DNA of 64,000 bases from Pedobacter sp. MR2016-24 (GTDB taxonomy: Bacteria; Bacteroidota; Bacteroidia; Sphingobacteriales; Sphingobacteriaceae). This document shows positions 1 through 11,600 of this stretch, in pieces (position 1 is the stretch's first letter; every line of letters begins with the position of its first letter). The notes under the pieces are model-generated. The model saw only the letters and a program-made list of their open reading frames with translations. It was not told the DNA's origin and searched no databases. Location: NCBI RefSeq assembly GCF_026239655.1, contig NZ_JAPIVO010000006.1:372001-436000 (forward strand). Direction: 5' to 3'. Position numbers and translations under genes: made by a program.

Positions 1-2316
1 AATCCCATATTCTTTCCTGTTGAATGATTGCTGCGCCTGTAACATCGATGTAATAGACTCTATGTACTTTGTAAGCATCGTATGTCTTTTATTTATCAGA
101 TGAACCATCAGTCTTTCAATTTGATTGGCTCTGCCGCCCGGATTAAAGAATGCAAGATTGTATCCATATAAGTTTACAATGAAAAGGGTAAAAGACGTTC
201 TATGGGTAAATAATTTGGGCTGAAGTTTAGCCATAGAATCAAAAAGTGGTATTGAATTATGATGACCTGTAAATATATCAACAAAGAGCATCATTAGATA
301 GGCAATACCTTGCTGTGTGCTAAGGGTACTGGAAGGATCAATATTGAATGTGTTTTTACCTTCTTTAAAATCGGCAATCTGTGTGATCAATCTGCTGTCT
401 GTAACCGGTACAGAATTAATTTTTGCATAGATAATATCAAGAGCGTCTACAGGATTGAACATCCAATTTTCCCCCTTCAGTTTCCGCATGTGATCTGCCC
501 TTTCTATTATCCTTTGTTTATCCATAGAAAATATTTCTATGAGGCCTAACAATGAATTATAAACTAATAGGTGATCATCCTTCTGTGCAATATCAACCAA
601 AGCGGTAACGGCTTCCTTATAGCAGGAATCTATGAAGTCAAAATTGATCAGTTCATCAATGATAATCTCATGAAACAGATGATCGTCCAATACCCTTTCA
701 ATGTCTGAATTATGTTTTGAGCGATATTTAATTTCTTCTGCAATAAAAAGAATCAGGTAATTAACTTCATAGTTAATCAGGTCCAGTCTAAAGATTGACC
801 TGATAGCGCTGAAATTGCCTGTTTTTATCAGAAATCTTGCTGTCCACTGCAACAACTGGAAACGTACCTGATTGGCATCATATTGCGTATTGATGAATTG
901 AAAAAATTCCAGACTTACCTGCAGATGGAATTTTTCGAGGATTTCCACAAAAAGAAAATATTCGAACATATGTGTATGCAGAAAGCGTACATATTCTACA
1001 GGATGTGCATTTTCTATACGCCTTTCTTCCATTAAAATGCCGTCAGACAGCAGTTCCATGTAGGCATTTTTGAAAACAGAAAGTTCAGTAAGGAGGTGGT
1101 CTTTAACTACCGAACTGGAATCTTTTCCATAGCCCGTTAGCTGAATTATTTTTTTCAGAAAAAGTATCTTTTCTGTGTAGTAATTGGAACGGTAAATTTT
1201 TTCCTGAATAAATCTGGATACAAGCTCATAAAAAGTGATATTAGAATAATAGTTGAAGTCGGGATCCTCTTCTTTTAATTGATAGTACAATTGAATGTGG
1301 AAAGGAAATTTCAGCTGCGCTTTAAGTCGTGGATTAAGGCTGTTATCACTGGTATTAATTCTGCTGATAATCACATCCACTTCCTTTTCTGAAAGTGGTG
1401 GAACGTTAGACAGTTCATGCATATTGAAATAATTTCCCGGAAACCACTTTGATTTCAGGAATGATGAGTAACGCATGCGCTCATAAAAGCGAACCCAGGT
1501 GGTTGATCGCATGCTCATCATTAATTTGATGTTTTTATAATCCTCAAGTGAGCATATCAAATTGATTATACTATCAAAAAGATCATTCTTCTGATCTCTT
1601 TTTATAACAAGTTCAGATAATCCATCAAAAATGATGATAAACTTTCCGCTCTGACTCTGCTGGTTCCTGTTCAGGAATTCCAGGATATTTTCAGTCGTGG
1701 TTAAGCCAAGGTGTTGTTTAATCTGATCTTCCAGGTTGAGATTGAGTTGATCGAGGTTGAAGAAGTTCGGTGCAGAAATGAATAACAGTGTAGAATCCTG
1801 GTAAGCTGCCCCATCTTTAAAAAATAAGTTTTCTGCCAGATGAGCAAGTAATGTAGTTCTTCCATAACCAGGCTGTGAAATAAGACTGGTAAATATATAG
1901 TTGCCTTTATAAAATTCATCAAAGTCATGTTCAGCAAATCTTCTGCTTATTGTCAGTTCATAAGGGATGCCGGAGCGGTTTTTTATCGTTTTTAAAGTAA
2001 ACCTGGTGATTTTATCAATTTTTTCTTTAACAGATTTCCATTCATCAGGATTATGCTGAACAGCAGGCAAGATCCCGTGTTCATTTTTTTCTGAATCAAC
2101 ATATTCAGCAAGTGTGGTCAGCGTAAAATTAGAAAACCTATGCTTAACCGCAGCGAAACCAAAAAGGCGTTTCACGGTAGTTTCACTCACATTCTTATTC
2201 AGGCGTTTGCTGATTTCAATCGAAATTCTTTTACAATCGGCAGGGGTAATGAACCTGATTTTGCTTTTGAGCAATATTAAGCGTTTCAGCTCACTGAGCT
2301 GGTGATCATATTCCAT
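1..2316 (-). CDS. STAND/NACHT-like ATPase with N-terminal HTH-like module (partial, 3' end outside window)
   Basis: An open frame of 772 codons runs from an ATG at 2316 to the window edge without a stop; an in-frame TAA lies just upstream, so this is the first possible ATG. Residues 1-75 form a small helical module (KRISIEISKRLNKNVSETTVKRLFGF without a break is too long to quote fully; key part ISETTVKRLFG-like) of a kind often seen at the N-terminus of Bacteroidota regulators. A P-loop region follows at about 147-156 (SQPGYGRTTLL) in which Arg153 stands where Walker A normally has Lys. A Walker B-like strand KFIIIFDGLSEL has Asp231, and MMSMRSTTW resembles a sensor segment. From about 430 a helical C-terminal part begins, including FLHTHMFEYFLFVEIL, which resembles the segment after the NACHT winged helix. 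Role unknown: STAND proteins act as ligand-triggered switches in regulation or defence. No effector domain is visible in this part. The ATPase call is from motifs and is moderately sure. Confidence 0.72.
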   Translation of the reverse strand, partial: MEYDHQLSELKRLILLKSKIRFITPADCKRISIEISKRLNKNVSETTVKRLFGFAAVKHRFSNFTLTTLAEYVDSEKNEHGILPAVQHNPDEWKSVKEKIDKITRFTLKTIKNRSGIPYELTISRRFAEHDFDEFYKGNYIFTSLISQPGYGRTTLLAHLAENLFFKDGAAYQDSTLLFISAPNFFNLDQLNLNLEDQIKQHLGLTTTENILEFLNRNQQSQSGKFIIIFDGLSELVIKRDQKNDLFDSIINLICSLEDYKNIKLMMSMRSTTWVRFYERMRYSSFLKSKWFPGNYFNMHELSNVPPLSEKEVDVIISRINTSDNSLNPRLKAQLKFPFHIQLYYQLKEEDPDFNYYSNITFYELVSRFIQEKIYRSNYYTEKILFLKKIIQLTGYGKDSSSVVKDHLLTELSVFKNAYMELLSDGILMEERRIENAHPVEYVRFLHTHMFEYFLFVEILEKFHLQVSLEFFQFINTQYDANQVRFQLLQWTARFLIKTGNFSAIRSIFRLDLINYEVNYLILFIAEEIKYRSKHNSDIERVLDDHLFHEIIIDELINFDFIDSCYKEAVTALVDIAQKDDHLLVYNSLLGLIEIFSMDKQRIIERADHMRKLKGENWMFNPVDALDIIYAKINSVPVTDSRLITQIADFKEGKNTFNIDPSSTLSTQQGIAYLMMLFVDIFTGHHNSIPLFDSMAKLQPKLFTHRTSFTLFIVNLYGYNLAFFNPGGRANQIERLMVHLINKRHTMLTKYIESITSMLQAQQSFNRKEYGI

Positions 2317-2642
2317 ACTTTCTATTTATTCGGTTAAAACCCAGAGCCCTTAATCAGGACTCAATATAACATATATCCATTGAATATAACACATATACGT
2401 TGTATATGAATGAATGAGATGTGATAATTAACTGTAACGTTTTTATTAGTTAAGCGATGATACTCATAATCTCCCTTTAAAGGAAATGATGAAGGATAAC
2501 TGAATAAAAATATTAAAAATGAACAAAATGAATGAAATCAGTGGTTTATTTTATCTTTTTATGAATGACTTGAACGGGCAAATGAATGAATGCTATCCTT
2601 AAAATTGCCGTAAGTATTTAAGTTAACCTCAAAGCCCCTTTT
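2317..2642. promoter_or_regulatory. Divergent intergenic region between the NACHT-like gene and the giant surface protein gene
   Basis: This AT-rich 326-base gap separates two divergent genes, so both promoters should lie here. I see no clear TAnnTTTG box on either strand. It holds a pair of 20-base direct repeats and a perfect inverted repeat, listed separately. The rest (2410-2640) is low-complexity, with several ATGAATGA-type runs, and shows no open frame I would call. Confidence 0.5.
2361..2408. repeat. Direct repeat pair plus inverted repeat, possible operator
   Basis: Two adjacent 20-base units at 2361-2380 and 2381-2400 share the core AATATAAC and agree at about 15 of 20 positions. 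Overlapping the second unit is a perfect inverted repeat, CATATAC at 2392-2398 and GTATATG at 2402-2408 with a 3-base spacer. The position between divergent genes suits a binding site for a regulator, possibly the HTH-bearing protein encoded to the left. Function is inferred only. Confidence 0.35.
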
Positions 2643-5600
2643 ATGGATTGGACTTCTACACCCCGAATGCTACGAAAATTTTTATTGTGTGCCGGTATTA
2701 TTGCTTCAACGCTTTTTTATGCGGCATCGTATGCTCAAACTAAACATTATGCTCAGGTAGCTCCAAGTAGTGGAACTGTTGCCTATTACACGAATCTTCT
2801 TGGCGTCAACAGCACGCAGCCAAATGCTGCTAATGCTGGTAGTGTCATAAACCCGGGTAATGCCGCAGCAGTGCCACCTCCGGCACTAAGTCCGGCAGTC
2901 CTTACCGCGAATTATGCCACGATACTTGGGCTCTTCAATGCGGAAGGTGAAGCATGGATAGAACTGAAATATGCTGCTCCGGTGGCGGCGGGGAAAACTA
3001 CTTATGTACGATTTGACACCCCTACACCTTCATCAGGCCTGAGTCTCGATTTACTAAACACGGTAGGAGGACTCACCGGCCTGTTCAGTAAGAACCTGGT
3101 TGAGCTTGAAGCTTATACGGGAGCATCATCAACAAATGACGGAACTAAAATTGAAACAGGTGTAAGCAGTATTATCGTTAAAGATGCTGCTGGTCTGACT
3201 TATTTTGCAGTCACTTCTGCGAGCGCCTATAACGCTGTACGGGTGAAATTGAGGGTAAGAAGCAGCTTGCTTCAGCTCTCGCTGAACAGCGGTCTGAGTA
3301 TGAATGTTTATACTGCATTCAATATAGACACCGACAATTGCGGAACGGCTGTATTCACTAATCTTGGTGAGACTCCGGGCTTAAATGTTTCTCTTACACC
3401 GCTGGTGAGTAACCAGGAAAGGGCAATAGACGGAAACCTAACTACTTACTCTCTATTGACACCGGGCGTTGCCGGATTAGGCTCCTCGGTTTCACAAACG
3501 ATATTTCTTAATGGTTTATCATCTTCTACCGATGTAGCTAAGGTGGTACTTTCTGAATCGGGAACAGTACTTTCTCTAAATCTTTTGAAAACGATTACGC
3601 TACAGGCTTTCAACGGTAGCGTGGCGGCCGGGGCAGCAGTATCTGCTGATAACCTGCTTACGCTGGACCTGCTTGTAGGAAATAATAATGTTACTTTCCC
3701 AGTTTTTTTCACTCCAGGAGTAGCATTTGACAGAATTAAGATAACACTTGACAATACACTTGCGGTTGGTGGTAATTTACTATCCGGCGGTCTCAGAATC
3801 AACGAGGTGCAACGGACTGTCGCCAAACCTATGTTCGGAGGCGCATTAAACGGGGCGTTATCCATTTGCGGCGGCAGTAGTCTCACTCTTGCCGCGCAGA
3901 ACCCCAATGCCGGATTCACTTATAATTTTTACAAGAAAACAGCAGGGGTACGTGTACTGGTTAGCGGGGCTGCAACGGGCACTTATACCGAAGCCGGACT
4001 GACACCTGGCAATTATACTTATTATATCGGTGCGCAAAAGGCCGGATGTATCGGCGAGTCTGACCTCGACAGCGTGGTCGTTACCGTTAAACCCGTACTG
4101 TCGCTACTGGCAAATACGCTGGCTAATGCAACAGTAGGAAGTACTGTTGCGCGGCAGCTTACAGCAGCAACCGGAGGATCACCTGGTTATACTTATGCCC
4201 TTGCTGCCGGAAGCAACCTGCCTGCAGGGCTCACTATTTCTGCTTCAGGATTAATTACCGGAACGCCGACAGCATCAGGAACTTTCACTTTCAACGTTAC
4301 AGCAACCGATAGTTTCGGATGTAAAACAACGGCTTCCTATACACTGCTTGTTACGGCAACACTTACTTTCCCGGTAACTATATTGCCTAACGGGACAGTT
4401 GGAACGGCGTATCCTTCAACCACGTTAAACCCGCCTACGGGGGGCTCAACACCATATATCTACACTGCCGCTAATCTACCTGCAGGTCTTTCAGTGAACA
4501 CGTCTACAGGTACAATCACTGGTACACCAACTACATCGGGAACTTTTACTTTCCCAATTACGGTAACGGATGCAGATGGTAATATGGCGATGACTAATTT
4601 TATGGTGATTGTCAGAGATCCGATGGCAATGCCTGCAGCCACACTGTCTGCTGGTACTACCGGTGTGGTTTATCCGACACAGATTATTCCGGCAGCAACA
4701 GGTGGCAGTGGTGTGAATACCTATGCCGCTTCAAATCTGCCTCCGGGATTGAGCTTCAATCCTTCAACGAGGGAGATTACAGGTACACCAACTGCCTCCG
4801 GAACTTTTAACTTCACTGTAAATGCTGCAGATAATGAAGGTCACACAGCTACAGGGAACTATAGTATTGTGATCAAAGATCCATTGGTACTGGTCGCCGG
4901 AACATTGCCTGATGGTACGGTGATGATGGCTTATCCTGGCCAAACCATTCCGGCTGCCAGCGGTGGTACCGGTCCCTATATCTATGTGGCGACGAACCTG
5001 CCTCCGGGAATTATTTTCAATACAACTACACGGGTGATTTCTGGTACGCCAACACAATCTGGTAATTTCACAATTCTTATCACGGTAACAGATGCCGCTC
5101 AGCAATCATTAACTGTTCCTTATAGTCTGAAGGTAAACGGCACATTGAATCTTCCAGTGGCAAGTTTACCAGCTACGGTAGTAGGAACAGCCTATACTTC
5201 TCCTGCTTTGCCGGCAGTATCAGGAGGTACAGCACCGTACGTATACACATTGACAGGTTTGCCAACAGGATTGGGCTTTAATCCAACTATGCGTGTCATT
5301 TCAGGTACGTCACAATTGGGTGGTACTTTTACGCTGAAAATGAGCGTGACAGATAACGGTGGCCTAACTACGAGTACTGATTATACCCTCAGTATTACTG
5401 TTGATCCTCCATCTGTTGCAGGAACAACAATATGTGGAGGCAACTCTGCCACACTTAGTGTAGCCAATCCGCTAACAGGCGTGACCTACAATTTTTACTC
5501 AGCTACCGGAAATACAGTGCTGGGCTCGGGTACAACTTATACAACCGGTACGCTTACAGAAACGACGACTTATTATGTCGAAGCTGTATCCGGCAACGCA

Positions 5601-8600
5601 GTAAGCGCGCGGGCAGCGGTAACCGTAACGGTAAACCCGGCACCCGCTGCGCCGGTGGTGGCAACAAATAATGAGACTGTGAGTAGCGGACAGACCGCCA
5701 CTTTACAGGCAAGTGCGACAGGCGGGGCCACTGTTAAATGGTATGCAACTGCAACTGGTGGTATTGCGCTGGCAACTGGCAACACTTTCGTTACGCCTGC
5801 ATTAACGACAACTACAACTTATTATGCAGGTGCAGAAAGCAACCTTGGCTGTGCAAGTATAACCAGGGTACCTGTAGTGGTAACGGTGGTAACCGGACCA
5901 GCAGACCCACGGTGTAATGCAGCTACTTCACAGCAAAGTGGGGTTGGAGGTTTATTGTGTATCGGTTGTGGTATTCAGAACCCAGGCAACTCTACCGATG
6001 CAAACCTGAATAATTTTACCACTATATCCCTGTTGGCAGGAGTTGGCGCTTCGGGATATCAAAGATTGATTTTCGCAAATACAGGAGCCGCTACGGATAG
6101 TCTTCGTATAGACCTGGAAACGCCAACTGGTCTTGCAGATCTTTCTGTACTGGGCAATATTACGCTCAATGTAATGAATGGTAATACACTGGTCAGCAGT
6201 CACCCTATAAATTCTTCTTTAGTTACTTTAGGACTACTTCAAGGAAATCGTTTCCTTGCAACGGTGCGGGCAGGAGGTGCATATGACAGGGTAGAGGTAT
6301 TACTTAATCCTGTAGTAACTGCATTAACAAATCTTAATATTTACGGTGCGCAGGCTGTTTATGCGAACCCTACATTAACAGCAGGTAACCAGACCATATG
6401 TTCAGGATCTACTGCTACGCTAACCGCTACACCCGCTACAGGCACTACGCTGAGCTGGTATACTGCCGCTTCAGGCGGAGCTGCTCTTGCTACCAATGTG
6501 AATACATATACAACAACTGCACTAACAGCTACCACAACCTATTATATTGAGGTCCGCAAAAATGACTGTGCAAACTCAATACGTATTCCGGTTACTGTAA
6601 CTGTTACGCCGCCGGTGATTACTCCGGTACTGGCCACAATATCTCCGGTTTGTTCGGGTTCTGCAGCAGTAATATCTGTTGATAGTCCACAAACTGGAGT
6701 TACCTATACCTGGTACAGCACTGCGACAGGGGGAATACCTGTATTTACTGGTCCTGTTTTCACTACTCCGGTTCTGACAGCAAATACTACTTATTATGTA
6801 GAAGGCGCAAATGGCAATTGTTTATCTCCTGCGCGCACAACTGCCAGCGTAATTGTTAATCCGCGTCCGGCTGCTCCGCAGATCCAGGCATCCGCAACAA
6901 CGGTTAATCAGGGTCAGTCAGTTAGTCTTAATGCAAGTTCTGCAGAAACCAATGTAACCTTTAACTGGTACGATTCGGCAAATGCAACGGCACCCGTATT
7001 TACAGGCGCAAGCTACGTAACGCCGCCGCTTTCCGTAACTACTACTTTTTATGCGGAAGCAGTTTCCAGCACAACAGGTTGTGCATCATCGGCAAGAGTA
7101 CAGCAGACAATCATTGTTAATGGCAATGGTACTCCTATACCAGTACTTTGCGAATCGCCGGTTAGTCAAACAAACGGTGTAGACGGATTGGTTTCGGTAC
7201 TGGCCAGTGTAGTCAATCCAGGTTTAGCCATTGATGCTGATCAGCAAACTGCATCTACACTGTCAGTTCCGGTAGGTATAGGCTCATCCGTATTCCAGAA
7301 AGTTAATTTCACTGGACTTTCCAGTGTTGGTGACACGCTGCGTATCCGTTTAACTACATCAGGTCAGCTCTTGTCGGCCTCCGTACTGCCAAGTATTACA
7401 GTAACTACTTTTAACGGAGCTAACAGTAATAACGATCCGGTTGTACTGAACAATCCGATCGCAAACGTTCAGCTATTGAGCGGCGGTGCCGAACTCTTGC
7501 TGAACCTTGTTCCGGGATCACAGTTTGATGGTGCTGAAGTGAGATTAAACTCAGGGTTACTGGGGGCACTTTCATCAGTAAACTTCAATTACGCAAGAAG
7601 GATTATTAAGGCTCCTGTTGTTGCATCGACTGCAATAACAGCCTGTGCGAACGCAACAGCAACGCTTACCGTTTCAAATCCACAGTCCGGCATCACTTAC
7701 AAATGGTACGATGCAGCAGGCAATTATCTTGGTAATGATGGTACCACTTTTATTACACCAGTAATTACTGCCAATACCAGATTCTTTGCTGAAGCTTCAA
7801 GAGGAGGTTGCGGAGGTTCCAGAACAGCAGTTGTTGTAACACTTGTTCCTGCTGCAGATGTTCCTGTACTGCTTTCCGCAACTGAGCAAACCTGCCAGGG
7901 TTCTAACTTGTTATTACAGGTGCAGAATCCACAAACAGGTGTAACTTATCAGTGGTACAATGCAAACGGCGCAATAACCGGTGCTACAGGCCCGAGCTTC
8001 AGCGTAACCAATATCCAGGCTACAACAACCTATTCGGTTGCTGCAATAAATAGCTGTGGTACCGCTTCAGCACAGGCATCCGTGACTATAACTGTTGGCT
8101 CATTAACAGCACCTGTTGTTACCCCGCCAGCAGTAAGTATTATCTCTGGTGAACGTACGCTGCTTACCGCAAGTTCATCCACTGCTAATTTAACATATAA
8201 CTGGTATGCTGTAAATCCGGCTACTAATCCTGGTGCAGTAGCCATCTATTCGTCGACCGACGGTGCTTTTATTACTCCTGTCCTTACAACCACTACTACC
8301 TATTATGTAACTGCACAGAGTAATGCTATAGGCGGATGTATCTCACCAGCTACAGCAGTGGTGGTAACAGTAACTGCAGGACCAACGAATCCGGGTTCTG
8401 TACCATGTGAGCCGGCGATTAGTCAGACTACCGATACCAATAATATCCTTGCCAGTGTAAACAACCCAACCTTTGCGATAGATAACGATATTGAAACCAG
8501 TTCATCATTGTTTATCCCACTTGGAATTAACAGTTTCGTTTCACAGCGTGTAGGCTTTAGCGGTGTATCTCAGGCTGGAGATAAAGTAAGGATACGTCTT

Positions 8601-11600
8601 ACCTCAGAAGCGGTACTGCTTTCACTGGCTCTTGCACCAAGTATTGTGATCACGACCTATAATGGAGTGGTTAGTAATAACGATGGAATGGCCATTAACA
8701 ATCCGCTGCTGAACCTGCAGCTTTTAAACGGCGGTTCAGATGCGATTATTGAATTTACACCAACATCTCCATTCGATGGTATAGAAGTAAGATTAAACTC
8801 CGGGCTTCTGGGTGCACTCAGCAGTATTAATCTGAATTATGCACAGCGCATCGTTGCACCACCAACTGTTGTTGCAACTTCGGTTACCGCCTGTCAGGGA
8901 AGTTCTGCCACGCTGGCTGTAGCCAATCCTGTTGCAGGAACAACCTATAACTGGTACAGAGAAACAGATCTTGTGGCGAGCACATCAACTTATCTCACTC
9001 CGCTAAACCTTGTTGCAGGCACATACAACTATTTCGTATCGGGCACACGCAATAACTGCGAAAGTGCAAGAACCGCAATAACTGTAACTATTGCACCTTT
9101 ACCAGCTGCACCGGTTCCTGATCCTGCAAATCCGGTAAATACATGTTTAAACACACCAGTGGCATTACGTGTAACACCTGTTGCAGGTATTAGTTACAAC
9201 TGGTATAGTGCTCCGGCCGGTGGAACCTTGCTGGCTGCAAATACCAATACCTTCAGCACCCCAGCCAATCTTACTGTGGGAACTACAGATTTTTATGTAG
9301 AAGCTGTAAATGTCAACTCTTGTACGAATAACTCAGGCAGGACAAAAATATCAATTACAATTAAACCTGCTGCTACAGCAAATGATATCGCCGTTACTGG
9401 TGCTGACGCTGCTTTCTGTTCGGGTGCAAATGCGATATTGACTGCAACCAGTATGACGGTAACCAATCCGGTATTTACCTGGTACAGTGATGCTGCTTTA
9501 ACGAATCCTGTGTTTACAGGAGCTACCTTTGCAATAAATCCTTTAACAGCTGATGCAGATTACTATGTAACAGTGAAAGGCGACAATGTCTGCGATAATG
9601 CACCTGGCACAGCTAAGAAAGTGAGCCTTCGCATTAATCCTACGGCATTACCTGGCGATATAACCATCAGCGGTATTCCGGCCAGTGTTTGTGCGGGTTC
9701 TGCGGTAACATTAACAGCCACCAGTGCTACCGTAAATAACCCGGTATTCACCTGGTACAGTGATGCTGCATTGTCAACCGCTATATTTACAGGCCCAGTC
9801 TTTTCTCCTGTAATCACAGTCTCGACAAATTATTACGTGACCGTAAGTGGCTCAAATAAATGCCAGAATGCTCCGGCCGATGCAAAAGTGATTACACTGA
9901 ACGTTAACCCGATAGCTACTGATGCAGATATCAGCATTGCTGGTGTTCCTGCAACTACCTGCTCTGGCTCTGGTGTGAGTATTAGCGCCAGCAGTGCTAC
10001 GGTGATTAATCCGGTATTTACCTGGTACAGCGATGCTGCCCTGGCAAATCCATTATTTACAGGTCCGGTGTTCAATACACCTGCACTTACAGGCAATACT
10101 ACTTATTATGTAACGGTAAGAGGATCTAATAAATGCGAAAATGCAGCTGGCACAGCGAAAATCGTGGTGCTGAACGTGAATCCTGCCGTTGTATTTAACA
10201 GCAGTACATTAACAAATGCTGCGGCAGGCAGTGCTTATGCTGCACAGATTGATCCTGCAACGGGTGGTACTCCGGGATATAATTATGTGGTCGCTTCAGG
10301 AAGCAGTTTACCTGCCGGACTTACACTATCTGTTTCAGGAGCCATTACCGGTACACCAACAATAGCAGGTAACTATACTTTCGCTATTACTGCGGCAGAT
10401 AGTAAAGGCTGTAACGCAACAGCTACTTTCGTATTGAATGTACTTCCTCCTAACTTTGGTATGGTACTTCCACCTGCTGATCTGCCAGATGGTATAGTCG
10501 GCACAGCTTATGTTACGCAGACTTTACCAGCTGCAACAGGCGGAGTTTCTCCTTATACTTATGTTTTATCAGGCGGTACATTGCCTCCGGGACTATTATT
10601 TAATGCAGCTAACAGAGAAATTACAGGTATACCAACTCTTGGCGGTACCTTTACTTTCAACATTACCGCAACAGATAATAACGGGATTACAGCAACAACA
10701 GCTTACAGCATCAGCGTTACAGTACCTGCTCCGGTAGTTGCCGGTGCGGAAAGCTGCTCAGGTAATAGTTTGGACCTAACGGTAACTACTCCGGTGAACG
10801 GGGTGACTTACGACTGGTACAGTACACCTTCTGGCGGAGCAATTATTTACAATGGTACAATTTATCAGACACCGCCGGTAACCTCTACTGTGACTTATTA
10901 TGTTGAAGGTTCTTCTGGCACCGCAGTAAGTACAAGAGTGGCTGTGTTGGTTAATTTGAAACCGAAGGCTACTACTGCAGATATTACTATTACGGGTGTT
11001 CCTACAACAGTTTGTTCAGGAACCGGTACTGTCTTAACGGCCAGCAGCACTACAGTAAATAACCCTGTGTTTACCTGGTACAGTGACGCAGCATTAACAA
11101 CTGTAGTTAATAACGGGGCGGTATTCAATGTACCTGCCTTAACGGCAAATGCTGTTTATTACGTAACCGTTAGTGGTGATAATAAATGCGAGAACGCAGC
11201 AGGTACAGCATCGATTGTCGTACTCAATGTAAACCCGGCAATTGTATTTAATGGCACAGCATTGAGTGATGCAGCAGCAACAAAACCATATGCTGTGCAG
11301 ATTAATCCTGCCACAGGGGGCACGCCTGGTTATACATATACATTGCCTTCGGGAAGTGTGTTGCCAGATGGATTAACATTATCGTCTAACGGGGTTATAT
11401 CTGGCACACCAACTACCCCTGGAACGAATACCTTTACAATTACTGCTTTAGATAGCAGAGGATGCAGTGCTACAGCAAGCTTCACGCTTACTATTGTTCC
11501 GCCTCCTGTTATTGTCCCTGCGCCGGACGCAGATGCAGCGCAAGCATGTCTTGGTGCTGCTGCCATACTCAGTGTAAATGCACCAGTAACCGGTACCCTC

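Noticed and set aside
310..2305. Short frames at 310-549 (+), 1701-1937 (-) and 2114-2305 (+)
   Set aside because: They lie in other frames of the long minus-strand ATPase frame, which is open from 2316 to the window edge and reads as real protein.
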